From positions 83,748,884-83,812,883 of the forward strand of contig CM043944.1 in NCBI GenBank assembly GCA_014529385.2: 64,000 nucleotides of DNA. Reading direction: 5' to 3'. The notes under the pieces are model-generated. The model was not told the origin of the DNA, did not search any database, and saw only the letters and a program-made list of their open reading frames with translations. Below, piece after piece: positions 34,974 to 47,208 of this stretch; position 1 is the first letter of the stretch, and every line of letters starts with the position of its first letter. The DNA is from Adiantum capillus-veneris. Taxonomy: Eukaryota > Streptophyta > Polypodiopsida > Polypodiales > Pteridaceae. The position numbers and the translations under genes are program-made.

Positions 34974-37900
34974 ATGAATTTGTGGTCAAGAAGATTGTAC
35001 CAGAATAGGAACCCCAGCATCTTTAATCAAGGGAGTAATCACTCGATGGAAGAAAGTGTGAACCAGAGACCACTGCCGCCTTTGGAACCCATTTTAGAGG
35101 AGAGTTTCTCTGACACTTCATCTAAGAGATCATACTGCCTCATGATTGAAGATTCTAACAAGTCAAACCCTAAAGTTACAACTTCGATGGGTGCAGGTCC
35201 TTCTCAGTCTGCATTTGATATAAAATTGTTGTATTTGAAGTTTCAATTCAAAAATGTGCTTAAGGCCAAAATCTATAAGGATGGAATGGACCGCTACTGT
35301 GTTAAGTTGGAGAATAAGCTGAGCAAGTTCAGAGACCTTTTGGATGTTGATAATGACGGGGATAGATATTTTGATCGAGAGAGAGTAATCTACCTGGTGG
35401 TTCATAACCCTTTTATTGTGGATAAATGGGGAATGACTGGCACCAAGGACAAGGTAGATAGTGAACTAGCCGATGCACCACCCAAAATGGAGAAACAAAA
35501 TGTGGTACTCAGACGCACCAATGAAACAGTGCGCCTTAACGTAGACAACACATATGTGGGGCTTTATAAGTTCAATAATGGAGAACAAACACTCTATTAC
35601 AGATGCGACGAGCGCCGCATCAAAGAATTGACGGACCGAAAAAACTTGTATGTTTACACGTACACAGAGGGCAGAAGTATTCAGGTGGTCATAATGGACA
35701 AGTATGGCCGAAAGTACTCTCCAATGGATCGAAAGGAGTTAGAGAGATATACATATTTTGGAGGACCACTCCACCAATATTATGAAAATCCAAAAGAGGT
35801 GAAAACCACGACTACGCACACCAGACCTGAGACTGTAACCATGAGCCCCTTGAGAACCAGGGTAGAGGATTCTTATGGACATGAACGAGTCCCAAAAACA
35901 TGACCTTTAGGATTGACGGTGTGTAGGGCTTCCATGAACACACATAGGGATAGTATTGTTCCTGACATCACTTACAACACTGGAATCCTTCCGGCTATTA
36001 CACGAGATCGACTTGATGAACATATAGCTGATAGGATACCACTGCTAGTACCAAGAGGAGATTATGAACCTAGAGAAGCCACACCAGGCGGACCAAAAGT
36101 TGTTAGAAATACACAAAGGGCAGAAGTATTCAGGTGGTCATAATGGATAAGTATGGCTGAAATTACTCTCCAATGGATCGAAAGGAGTTAGAGAGATATA
36201 CATATTTTGGAGGACCACTCCACAATATTATGGAAATCCAGAAGAGGTAAAAACCACAACTACGCACACCAGACCTGAGACTGTAACCGTGAGCCCCTTG
36301 AGAACCAGGGTAGAGGATTCTTATGGACATGAACGAGTCCCAAAAACAGGACCTTTAGGATTGACGGTGTCTAGGGCTTCCATGAACACACATAGGGATA
36401 GTATTGTTCCTGACATCACTTACAACACTGGAATCCTTCTGGCTATTACACGAGATCGACTTGATGAACATATAGCTGATAGGATACCACTGCTAGTACC
36501 AAGAGGAGATTATGAACCTAGAGAAGCCACACCAGGCGGACCAAAAGTTGTTAGAAGTACACGGAGGGCAGAAGTATTCAGGTGGTCATAATGGACAAGT
36601 ATGGCTGAAATTACTCTCCAATGGATCGAAAGGAGTTAGAGAGATATACATATTTTGGAGGACCACTCCACAATATTATGTAAATCCAAAAGAGGTAAAA
36701 ACCACAACTACGCACACCAGACCTGAGACTGTAACCGTGAGCCCCTTGAGAACCATGGTAGAGGATTCTTATGGACATGAACGAGTCCCAAAAATAGGAC
36801 CTTTAGGATTGACGGCGTCTAGGGCTTCCATGAACACACATAGGGACAGTACTATTCCTGACATCACTTACACCACTGGAATCCCTCCGGCTATTACACG
36901 AGATCGACTTGATGAACGTATAGCTGATAGGATACCACTGCTAGTACCAAGAGGAGATTATGAACCTAGAGAAGCCACACCAGGCATACCAAAAGTTGTT
37001 AGAATGGTTGCAGAGCCAGACGTATGCGACCATCTCAGGTGGCAAGATGCGTACCTAAAAAGTATAATGGATCCGGAGATCTGTATGCCCATGTTTCAAT
37101 CTTCAAACAAGTGTTGAGAGCAAAACAGGTAACTGATTGCCACACTCAATATGAAGGATTTGGGTTGACATTAGAAGGTATTGCCTTGACTTGGTTCCAA
37201 CCATTAAACAGCTTGGAATTCCCAAGTATCGAACAACTTCTCCAAGAATTCACTGAATAATTCTCAAAAAGAGGGATCAAGCATAACATTGTCTCCCAGA
37301 TCTATGCATTTAGTCAAAAGGAAAAAGAGAAAGTGAAGGAAGCATCGCTTCGTTTCAAGCAGTACATTGAAAGATGCCTTGCTCAAGAACTACCTCAGGA
37401 TGAAAGACTATCAGTCCCTTTCATAGAAGGATTACAAAATGACACGCTAAAAAAGGACTTGCACTTGAAGGCATGTGTAACTTTTGAGCAAGTCACAAAA
37501 GAGGCGTTGTATCTTGTAGACAACTCAAGGCATATGGGGAGGTGACTGAAGACACAGATTAGGGGACGAATAGCCCCTCTTCAACCACTAGTGAGTCCAT
37601 GAAAAAATTGGGAGGGCAAAATCCAACTGTGCCGGACGTTGATCGAATGATCAAGAAAGTGACCAGGAGGATAAGCCAAGGAAACAGGACGAACACAGAC
37701 ACACGACAACCGCCCACCCGCAAATGCAATACTCGTGGAGGAGATCATCCAACCCAATGGTGCAACCTTCAACAAAAGCCAAGAGCAAACACACAGCGAA
37801 TATTGAAGTGGTGTGCTACATAACAAAAATGGACAAACCATGAAACTCACGAACGTTTCTATAATCGGAACTATGTTAGAGAGAGACAATATGGACCACA

Positions 37901-39654
37901 TGGGGGGCAACAACTTCCGCCCCCTCCAAGGTACCAAGTGGGGCAAAATAACGCAATCTTGGGGCAAGAAGAATCTCAACCCGTGTTGGGACATCAACCT
38001 CCCTTACCCCAGGAAAATAGGGCTATGGTAAGGATTTCTCAACCCATAGAACCACCTTTTGATCAGAGTATGGTCCAAGTAGTCTCATATCGAGAAGATT
38101 CAGACAATACTTATGAGAGGGGATTTGATAGGAATGCATATGCTCCAGAGGAACATAATCCAGGGATAATTCGAGAAGAAATACCCGATCCCTCATACAT
38201 AGCACAGCCAACTAAAAACCATTATTTGGTCGATGAGAATATGCTCATGTTCATGGCAAATCAGGGCTACAAACCTAGGGGCTACCCTCCTAGAACATGA
38301 CAACTAATGGGAGCTTCACAAGCTTCTCCACCACCTGTAGGACCATGCTATGATGGCGGTGACCATTGGGCTAGAGTTTGTCCAAACAAAGGAGAACGGG
38401 TGAAACTTTTTGGATTCTATGATGGATGCATGACCGACCATCTCATTCCACACTGTCCAAAAAACCTCAAAAATAAAGGAAAAGCAACCATGAACAAAGT
38501 GGGGATTGTGCCAAGCTTGAGTGGATCAAAAACAGAACCGAACATTTTGATAAACGCGGTCACTAGAGCTCAAGCACATTAGGCAGCAAGGAACGTCCCA
38601 GCCAACCAAACAGAGATAGACAACTTGTCTATCCGATCTCCTAGAAAATCTTGGAAGGAAAAACAAAACAAGATGAAAGCCAAAAGGGAAAAGGAAAAAA
38701 TGTCCTTGGAAACCAAATTGCTGAAAACAGAGGAACAACTCAAAAGGGAAAGAGACCTCAAGGGCAACAACGAGATAAAAAAACCATCAGATCTGCCATC
38801 AGGAGGGTCAATCTTGGTAGACAAGGTGTTCAAACCTTTGGACGCAATTTTGTAAGCTTACGAGGCAAGGCTAAAGCCTAACCAATCCCAAGAGGATAGG
38901 TGGTTAACAAACCCTCATCCAGGCTATGAGAAAGAGAGGTTAAAGATGTGCAAGGAGCTCATCCAAGCCGCTCAAGTGCTTATGGAACCATCAGTTCCTA
39001 TGGCTCCAAAAATCGAGGTACTAATCCGAGAAAAGATTCAGGAGTTAGAGGGGCACGGAATTGAAGAGAATAACCTACCAAATCCTATAGACGAAACACC
39101 ATTGGATACGAGGGTAGTAGCCAATACAACAGATGGAACGCATTCTCAAGTACCAATGCCAATTCCGGAGATAGAAGAACAATGGCCTCAAGAGCTATGG
39201 GAACATATTAGGAATAGAAAAGATGGAAGTGCAATACTTGTGTTAACTTCTATCCCAAAAATCCATCTACCCAAATGACGTCAGATCATTGTATGGCGAT
39301 GCAGGAACAGCAATATCGAAAGACAGTAAACCGCAGCCGTTGAAGACTTTACCTTCATTTATTGGTAATCCTGAAACTCGATCGGAGGTAAGAAAAGTCC
39401 CATCTCAATGGAAAGCTAATCCTAAGATGATGGATACTAAAACTCTTCACGAGTTGATGTTATCCCCTATCCGTTGTACACTGACTCTGTCAGAGTTACT
39501 GCATATCAGACCGCATCTTTGGGACGAGGTCGGAAAATTTTTGGAAAAAATAGGGCTGGTAATTCCTTCACCAGAGGTTTCTCCAAACACACTAAAGACA
39601 CAACCCTAAAAAAAAACTAAACATGAGCCAGTACCCATAAACAAGGTAGGGGAT
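34974..39654 (+). pseudogene. gag: Long Gag of gypsy element B (Tat-like)
   Basis: The start is ATG 34974 (MNLWSRRLYQNRNPSIFNQG). An N-terminal domain (309 codons) runs to 35903, including LYLKFQFKNVLKAKIYKDGM and VERYFDRE-like text. Three 449-bp tandem copies follow. The capsid domain reads KYNGSGDLYAHVSIFKQVLR, EGFGLTLEGIALTWFQ and SLRFKQYIERCLAQELPQDE (37050-37545). Cys-His fragments follow near 37722 (CNTRGGDHPTQWC) and 38346 (CYDGGDHWARVCPNKG), then a coiled coil near 38650. The C-terminal stretch TKTLHELMLSPIRCTLTLSE (39430-39530) is typical of plant Tat-group Gags. Many stops and frameshifts. Length and layout suggest a large-Gag gypsy lineage. Confidence 0.75.
35659..37003 (+). repeat. 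Three tandem copies of a 449-bp unit within Gag
   Basis: The unit beginning near GGGCAGAAGTATTCAGG occurs at about 35659, 36110 and 36558. Landmark GAGGACCACTCCA is at 35761, 36210 and 36658, giving periods of 449 and 448. Each copy encodes ETVT(M/V)SPLRT, SYGHERVPK and ITRDRLDE-type text. Neither period is a multiple of 3, so successive copies change frame. The first copy is the most divergent at the joint with the Gag N-terminus. Confidence 0.92.
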
Positions 39655-39999
39655 TATTGTGAAGGTGAAGAAGAAAATACTACCCTACCAGTGGAGTACA
39701 AAAAGATTAAGTCGATAGCAATCTTGGATAGTGGGGCTGGAATAGCCATAGCTACCAAAGCCATGTGGAAAAAATGGAAAAAACCTGCTCTTAGAAAAAC
39801 GAGAATGAAACTTCAATTGGCATATGGGTATCTGGAAAGACCCATAGGAATCTTGGAGCAGATTGTAGTAACCTCTTGTGGAATTGCATATGAACACACA
39901 TTCGCGATTATGAATTTCGATGAGAGCAGCAATTTTGACATCATGCTGGGGAGACCATTCATGCGTTAGCTCAAAATGGTGCAAGATTGGGGCTACGAC
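39655..39999 (+). pseudogene. First aspartic protease of element B
   Basis: The retropepsin core reads SIAILDSGAGIAIATKAMWK (active-site DSGA near 39728), then YEHTFAIMNFDESSNFDIML and GRPFMR, the conserved end. It is in the same frame as the Gag C-terminal part with one stop (39609) between, as for a Gag-PR fusion. It would process the polyprotein. A stop follows at 39967. Confidence 0.85.
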
Positions 40000-41062
40000 T
40001 ATATCTATCTCAAGAACAAGGATGTCACTAGGAAAATTAGTGTCACAGATCATAGCTATAGAGACGTAGAAAGAACCCCAGGAGAACACTTGCATTCCAC
40101 AACTGACCAGGAAGGAGGAATACCGGCTTGGTTACATAACAAAGCTCACCAGTGGACAGGAGGAGCTTCGAAATGTGGAAGTCTAAAAAAGGAAAATTGC
40201 ATTCTTGATAGGACTGCACAAGACAAGGCATACATACCAAAGCCTTTTCCAGAAGAGTTGTTCGAACCTTTTGGATGGCAACAAATACTAGCTACTCTTG
40301 ATGTTTGTGTAAACGAGGTGACCCTCACCAAATTCTGTGATGAGAAAGGGTATGATATCATTCCACTCCAAATGATGGGTGTCAACTTAACTCCGAAGAT
40401 AGAGGGAGAAGTCCTTGACCAGGATGGGGTGGCCAATTGCGAACACATAGTGGACGAAATCTCTGTAAGAGACCTTGACCAAACGGATGAAGAAGATTTC
40501 AAGACTCGATGATAAGATGCTAGATGATAACGCGGACGACGAGCTGTCTAGTAGCTCAAGTCAGAGCATCAAATGGAAGGATCGACGGGTGATCTATTAT
40601 GATTTTCCAAACCAAAACCCTTGAAGACGACGTAGGTATCGAGATAAATGCAGAAACAAGGGACTCAATACCTCTATTAATTGACAAAACATAGTACTTA
40701 AGATTAGTAGAAGCGACTGACTGCCTCAAGGACAGGATATCAAAGAAATACATGAAACCTGACTCAACCAAAACCAAATTAAAAAAAAAAAACACACAAA
40801 AATCAGAAAAAGAGAAAAATACCAAAAAACCGATTAAGTTGTCCAAAATGGAGCGCAAAGTCAAATACAATGAATTGAAGCGAGCCTTGAAGGAAGTTTG
40901 GACAATAGAAATGGAAACTAATGAGCAATCAAATGATCATAAATTCGATGCACCTTCCCACTATAAGAAGTATACCATTCAGGATAGGAAGATCGTGGTG
41001 TAAAACCCAAACGAGATCTCAAAGAACCAAGAATTTCATATGATGGGCCTGAAAACACCAAA
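40000..41062 (+). pseudogene. Spacer between protease and RT of element B
   Basis: A region open at 39976-40512 includes LDRTAQDKAYIPKPFPEELF and FGWQQILATLDVCVNEVTLT. It is the PR-RT linker typical of this group. It has no catalytic motif and later parts (40513-41062) are full of stops, with lysine-rich scraps near 40750-41000. Confidence 0.5.
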
Positions 41063-42498
41063 AGCATCAACTTAACAGAACCAGGTGAAGAGCCTAAACC
41101 GGCATACATTGCCACGGACCTTACTGAAGAGGAAGAGCAACTTCTAATCGATACACTCAGACGATATAAAGATGTCTTTGCATGGTCATACAAAGATATA
41201 AAGGGGATAGATCTTGAGATCTGTCAGCACACGATTCCCCTTAAGAGTGATGCTAAACCATGCAGACAACGTCCTTACACATACAATGAAACTTTTGCCA
41301 AGAAAATTAAGGAGGAGATAGAAAAACTAAAGGACGTTGAGTTTATCTACGAGATTGAGCACACCGATTGGGTGTCCCCGACTGTGGTGGTACCCAAAAA
41401 GAATGGCAAACTGCTTGTCTGTGTAAACCTCAAACAGGTAAATGCACCACCATCAGGGATAACTATCCACTGTCAATAACTGATGATGTTATTGAGAGGG
41501 TAGCAGGGAAAGAGGCTTATAGTTTCTTGGATGGGTTCTCAGGCTACAACCAGTTGACGATCAAAGCGGAAGATCAACATAAGACAACTTTTGCGACAGA
41601 GTGAGGTGTATTTGCCTACAGGGCAATGCCTTTTGTCTTGGCCAATGCCCTGGCTACATCTGAAAGACTAATGAGCCACGCATTCAAAGAATATCTGAGA
41701 CAATTTCTAGAGATCTACATGGATGATCTTTGTGTTCACTCTCATCGACGAAGTGACCACATCACTCATCTAGGAAAACTCTTTGAAAAATGCAGAACAT
41801 ATCGTATTTGCTTAAATCCAGAAAAATGTGTCTTCATGGTAAGACAAGGTAGAATTTTGGGCCACATTGTGTCCAAAAACGGAATTTCAACTGATCAAGA
41901 AAAGGTACAAATAATTGTTGCACTACTGAGACCAACGAAGATAAAAGAAGTGCAAGCAGTTATGGGGCATTGTGAGTACTATAGGTGTTTCATATATATG
42001 TATGTTGTAATAGCTAAGCCATTGTATGACCTCATAATTTAGTTCGAATGGATAGAGGAATGTGAGCAGGCTTTCCAAAAATTGAAGTAGCACTTAATTT
42101 CAGCTCCAATTTTGCAAGCCCCTGATTGGAGAAAAATCTTTCATGTCCATGTGGACGCATCAGCCTATGCCATCGGGTGCATATTAGCCCAACCAGAAGA
42201 GAAGAAAATGGATTTTTCCATTTTCTACTCTAGTTGGCAACTAAACAATGCAGAGAGAAATTATACCACCACGGAAAGAGAGGGTCTGGGAATGATCTAT
42301 GCTGTCAAGAAATTTAGACACTACCTTCTAGCAAACAAGTTTGTCTTCTTCGTGGATCATCAAGCACTGCTATATCTAGTAAACAAACCTTGCAACACTG
42401 GAAGAATTGTTCGCTGGTTTATACTGCTGCTTGAGTTTGACTTCACGGTGGTAGTAAAAAAGGGGACCACACACCAAAGAGCAGATCATCTTTCATGA
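41063..42498 (+). pseudogene. Reverse transcriptase-RNase H of element B
   Basis: Upstream box: EQLLIDTLRRYKDVFAWSYK. RT: SPTVVVPKKNGKLLVCVNLK, then after a frameshift TIRDNYPLSITDDVIERVAG, YSFLDGFSGYNQLTI (first Asp), AMPFVLANALATSERLM, and LEIYMDDLCVHS, with an intact YxDD box near 41717. RNase H: HVHVDASAYAIGCILAQ, TTEREGLGMIYAVKKFRHYL and FFVDHQAL, ending RADHLS near 42497. Stops at 41602, 42040 and 42088 and a frameshift near 41445. The FAWSY and YNQ wording match plant Tat/Athila-type pol more than chromovirus pol. Confidence 0.9.
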
Positions 42499-42817
42499 CT
42501 ATTTCATGGGGAAGCACTTGAGGGTGTCGATGATGACCTTTCTGATTCATATTTGTTAAACATCAAAATGATGTCGAGATGGAGCGAAGAGGTCATTCCT
42601 CTACACACAATTGTCTCATTGTAGATAGAAAGACAACCATCAATTATCCATCAAACAGTTGTACAAACACGGTAAGGATGGGATATTGAGACTATGTGTA
42701 CAGCCCGAAGATACCAACTACTACCTCAAACAAGCTCATATACAAAATACAGGATTTCACAATGGTGAAACACAGACAGGCCAACGGCTACAGAGACTGA
42801 GCATCTACTAGCCAAAC
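42499..42817 (+). other. Linker between RNase H and integrase of element B
   Basis: Broken sequence with no separate domain. Short text (ESVDDDLSD-like, MMSRWSEEV) continues from the RNase H frame. Confidence 0.4.
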
Positions 42818-44204
42818 ATGGAACACAGTGTCCATATATATGTAAAATCCTGCGATAGTTGTATAATGCAAACCCCAGTGGAACATGCCACCATGTTTCA
42901 CGTAGTACAAGAACCTAAATGGAGTTCTCACATAGTTGAGTACTTAAAAAATGAAACCTTTCCAGAGGAATGGGGCAAATCAAGAATGAGAACTGTCGAA
43001 GAAGAGTCCAAACACTATCTGCTCATTGCCAACCAACTGTATAGGCGACAAAAGGACAAACAACTAAGGTTTTGTGCTACAGAAAGCGAATATTACTTTA
43101 TCCTAGATCAAGCACACTCAGGACAGCCAGGGGGACACTTCTCTGCTGATAAAAAGGCAAGGCTAGTGCTACACTCAAGCATATGGTGGCCAACCCTGTT
43201 TATGGATGCAGAGACATATGTCAAACGATGTGGTGAATGTCAACGCACAAAACAACCCAAAAAGAGAGATGAAATTCCACTAAGGCCAATGATGGGCGTA
43301 CGTGCTTTTTCCAAATGGGGCATTGACTTCATTGGTCCCATCATACCTCAAGGATACAGGACTCACTCACAATACATCATCGTAGCAATAAACTACATGA
43401 TGAAATGGGCGGAAGCAAAAGCAACCCCAAAAAAATGATGCAAGAACTACAGCTCAATTCCTTTTTGAAAACGTCTTTACGAGATATGGACTACCAATCG
43501 AAATAGTGAGCAATAGCGGAACACACTTTTTGAATGACGTCATTGAAAGCCTTCTTGACAAATTCATGGTGGTCCATCACAAATCGGCACCCTATCACCC
43601 ACAGGCTAATGGGTAGGCAGAGAGTACCAACAAAATCTTATGCATTGTGCTCACCAAGAGAGTCAGCGACTCAAGAAATGATTGAGATCAAAAGCTACAC
43701 ACAGCCTTATGGGCTTACCGAGTAGCTTTTAAAACTTCCATTGGAACGACTCCCTTTAACCTGGTATTCGGGATTAATGCAATCCTACCATTGGAATTCC
43801 TAATCAAATCCCTACAAGTGGCAGCACAGTTCGGATGGACGGGCCATGAGCTATCGGAGAGATTAGACACCCTAGAACAATTAAATGAAACCAGACTTAG
43901 GGCGATAGCTGGGATATATGCTCAGAAAAAACAAATGAAAGCTTTTCATGATCAACACGTGATTGTAAAGGAGTTTCAAAAAGGGGATATCGTTCTCATG
44001 TATACCCTCAAACAGCACTTCAAAAAACTCAAAAAGCGAGGAATGGGGCCTTTTGTAATACATGCTATATCGCAAAGTGGCACCATCAAACTTGCAACAT
44101 TAGCAGGAGAGGAGATGCCTAATTGGACGAGTGGTTGCAGATTAAAGAAATATCTTCTTTCGCTAACACCAGGCAAACTCGCAACACTCCATGCAGCAAC
44201 TTAA
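42818..44204 (+). pseudogene. Integrase of element B
   Basis: N-terminal zinc domain: HSGQPGGHFSADKKARLVLH, WWPTLFMDAETYV and CGECQRTKQ. Catalytic core: WGIDFIGPIIPQ (first Asp), EIVSNSGTHFLNDVI near 43500 where the usual S-D second catalytic Asp reads S-N, and QANG-stop-AESTNK near 43610 that keeps the Glu. The C-terminal part (FQKGDIVLMYTLKQHFKKLK, GTIKLATLAGEEMPNWTSGC) resembles the SH3-like gypsy integrase tail, with no chromodomain. Stops at 43436, 43614 and 43724. It would insert element DNA. The lost Asp implies inactivity. Confidence 0.85.
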
Positions 44205-44972
44205 CATAGACGTCAAGCACAGGACATTCGGGAACAAGCACAACTAGAAGCCAAACTCAGAATATTGAAACGCAAAGAACAAGCAAACTTCCATAAAAAA
44301 CCTCAACACGAAGTGGCTATTGTGAATGCTCCGATAGCATCCATACTAATGGAAGCTACATGGTTAGGAGGAATGGATCTACGCATTCACTTACAACTTG
44401 CCGGCGGCACCACCGAACGAGCCTTAGTGGACACAGGAGCTAGAGCTAATGTGGTTAACTATTCCACTTTCAGAAAAATCACGCAAGAACCTCTAATGCC
44501 CAACACTATGGAATTCAAAGTAGCAAACAAAGGCACTATGGACAGTCTGGGCCACATAAATTTACCAGTCACCATTGAGGGAATAGTTTATCCGCATCAA
44601 TTTCATGTGGTCGAAGATCAACATCTTAACGAAGCAGTCATTCATGGAGTGCCATGGATGCGCACTTATCAAGCCACACCAAAATGGCAAGACAACACTT
44701 TACTCCTCTCACACGAGGGCAACTCCTTCGCCATAGCATTTGTACAAACGGACCATGTATGGGAACCTCTACCATCGCCACATGCACCATCTCAGCAATA
44801 CTCCACCACCATGGTCAAGAAAATATGGGTTAAGAAATCAATCATGGAAACCAAACCAAGGCAATGTGGATACCTAAACAAAAAACCAATACACGTGAGC
44901 CTACATCGCCTACACAGACATTCAACCACAACAAATTGCTCACCATTGTTGGTACACAGCCTAACCCAATGA
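44205..44972 (+). pseudogene. Second aspartic-protease domain downstream of integrase
   Basis: After the TAA closing the integrase (44202) the same frame continues QAQDIREQAQLEAKLRILKR (helical), then a complete retropepsin-like pattern: TERALVDTGARANVVNYSTF (active-site DTGA near 44431), MEFKVANKGTMDSLGHINLP, IEGIVYPHQFHVVE and EAVIHGVPWMRTYQATPK. The tail to 44972 is low in motifs. This is separate from the upstream DSGA protease at 39728. The expected gypsy order is PR-RT-RH-IN, so a second PR after IN is unusual. Its frame is open for about 236 codons, better preserved than most of the element. Confidence 0.75.
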
Positions 44973-45374
44973 ACCACTGTCTTCGACATCCAAACACAGT
45001 CAAATGGGTATGGCAACCAAAACAACCTCGCCTTCACGATGCGTCTTCTAGCGAATCCAAACCTAAGCAATTTTGATGGCAACCCAAAAGATGCCAAAAA
45101 GCAACCTAACCGTCCGCATCAACGCTTTTTCCGGTCATAGTCAAACACAGAGCCCGTCTTCTCCAATTACTATTGTTCGGACCACACAACTTCCAGGGAA
45201 CCTCTCCACCAACAGCCATTGAACATATTGTTCAGCACCTATCTCTTGCAGCGCATTTTGTTTCCCCATGCATATCCTCCATCAGCATCATAGAGCCACA
45301 CTATACGGCTATGCATAGACACGAGCTTTATTCACATGCACTCTGACACATGTTCGTCGTGGACGACTCACTCT
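44973..45374 (+). other. 3' non-coding part of element B
   Basis: Nothing coding. It bridges the last ORF and the polypurine tract. Confidence 0.5.
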
Positions 45375-45388
45375 AGGAAGGGGGGAAA
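45375..45388 (+). other. Polypurine tract of element B
   Basis: AGGAAGGGGGGAAA lies directly before TGCGACAGG, the presumed LTR start. It primes plus-strand DNA in LTR elements. Nearly the same tract is at 62655-62667 in element D. Confidence 0.75.
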
Positions 45389-46020
45389 TGCGACAGGATT
45401 ATCATTTGTATATACTATTATTATCATCTTACTTCTTTTCTTTTTCTTTTTGTTTCCTTTCCTTTCCTTTTATTTAAAAAACATATAACAAGTTTTTCAG
45501 ATCCAAACAGACTCTTAATTGGCATAATCATGAGCCATATTGTCGCCATCGAATACCAAAACAAGAGTATGTATATAAGGAGGCTACACTAATTTTGGCT
45601 AATTTTTGGCAGACTAATAACCATTGTAACTAATTTTCTTTTCAAAAAAGCAAAAAAACAACAAATAATCAACAAAAAATTTATAAGTCGAGCCAGGAAA
45701 GTCAGAATTGGCTTTTGAAAGCAAACACCGAAACTTCAAAGCAAGCACTTCGAACATGGCAAATATGGAAAGATTCAACACAAGATGAATTTTGATCCAA
45801 CTTCTGAAGGATCAAAACTGCAGATTGAATGCCATTTGTAAACCAAGTGTCAGAACGACGAGCGGTTCAAACCGCTGGTGATATGCACTACAAGATATGA
45901 TCAATGAAGGTAAGTATAAATTCTACATTTTTAGAGCAATCTATGAGCTAGAGATGACTGCAACTTGATGAAATGAAAATGAATGGCTCTCAATAGCCAA
46001 ATTTTGTACTTGAAATCTCT
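45389..46020 (+). repeat. 3' LTR of element B (right edge uncertain)
   Basis: It starts TGCGACAGGATTATC right after the polypurine tract. A TATATAAG box (45572-45579) and an A-rich stretch fit U3/R. No second copy of this LTR is in the window, so the right end is an estimate. Confidence 0.55.
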
Positions 46021-46082
46021 CAAAATGGGGCATTCCGGGTAGACTGGGAACATATGGTCAAATGGGGCAACATAAGCTCATT

Positions 46083-46090
<8 letters not shown>

Positions 46091-46145
<55 letters not shown>
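46091..46145 (+). repeat. (GA)n microsatellite
   Basis: An uninterrupted GA run. Open frames across it encode RE or SL repeats and are not genes. Confidence 0.95.
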
Positions 46146-46147
<2 letters not shown>

Positions 46148-47203
46148 ACAGGAGCATAGAGTTTCTGGAGTTGCTTCTGCTCACTGCGACCACCTCGATG
46201 GATCTTACTACACCAAATTTGACAGGTATGATCATTAACCTTGCAAGAGCATGTGTGTGTGTCCCATACTACATCAATAGTGCCAAAACAATAGATCGAA
46301 GCAGTACAAGGTCACAAAATTGGCAAACTAATAGGGCCAATGGGGAAGTCCAAAACCCATCAAAAACCAGAAATATTTCATCAGTAGACCCCAACTAACT
46401 GACAGAATCAGCCAAGGCAAAAACAACAGAAAAAAGTGGTGGAACATGGATCGCGATCCATGTTCCCCAAACCCTAAAAATAGGGAAATTTCTATAGGAG
46501 CAACACTAGAGGGTCAGGAACACACTCCTATGACTGGATTTTCAAAATGCTTCCCAACATGGATCGCGATCCTTGTTCCTTTTTGCCAAAATTAGGATAA
46601 AAGTGGCTCACTAGTTGGACAATGTACAAATGGTACTAGTGTTGCAAAATGATCACAAAAAGTGCTCTAGAGATCATCAAACCCTCCTGGATTACTACTT
46701 TTAGTCTGCAAAGGGTCTTTTGGTCATTTTCACAGGAAAAAAAGATGAAATCCCAAGAAAACAAAACTCAAGAGGACAGGTGCTGGGATGCCAGGAAGAC
46801 CTATCAAGAATGGCTAAAGATATGAAGTCCTGACAAATTTTAAAATTACTGCTAAGGTCAATTGGGAGATTTCACAATCTCCTCGGAGCCTATCAACAAG
46901 AAATTGTAATTTAAGGATGGTGGTAGGATCAAAACTAAGCAAAAGTTAGTTGCAAAATGGTGAAAATAGCAGGGTTCAGTTTGTCTTCTCAAAAGAATTC
47001 AATGTCTAGTGGAATTTGCCAAGGAACCAGGCCAAGCTATGAACTACAAGCCTAAATCATCAGAAATCAAAACAATAATAGATTACAGGCAAAACATGGG
47101 TCCACAAAGTGGTTGCCAAAAACAGATATGGTCAAAATGGAAAAAACATGGCCATAAACTGAAAAATGAGGCAAACTAAGGAAAAACATGTCCAAAGTTG
47201 AAA
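46146..47203 (+). other. Left half of element D leader
   Basis: Non-coding. It contains two copies of the 20-bp motif (46444 perfect, 46557 with one change). It continues at 58495 after removal of the nested element C. No PBS was recognised. Confidence 0.55.
46444..46463. repeat. 20-bp perfect palindrome
   Basis: ACATGGATCGCGATCCATGT, identical to 34655 and 58561. Confidence 0.9.
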
Positions 47204-47208
47204 AAATT

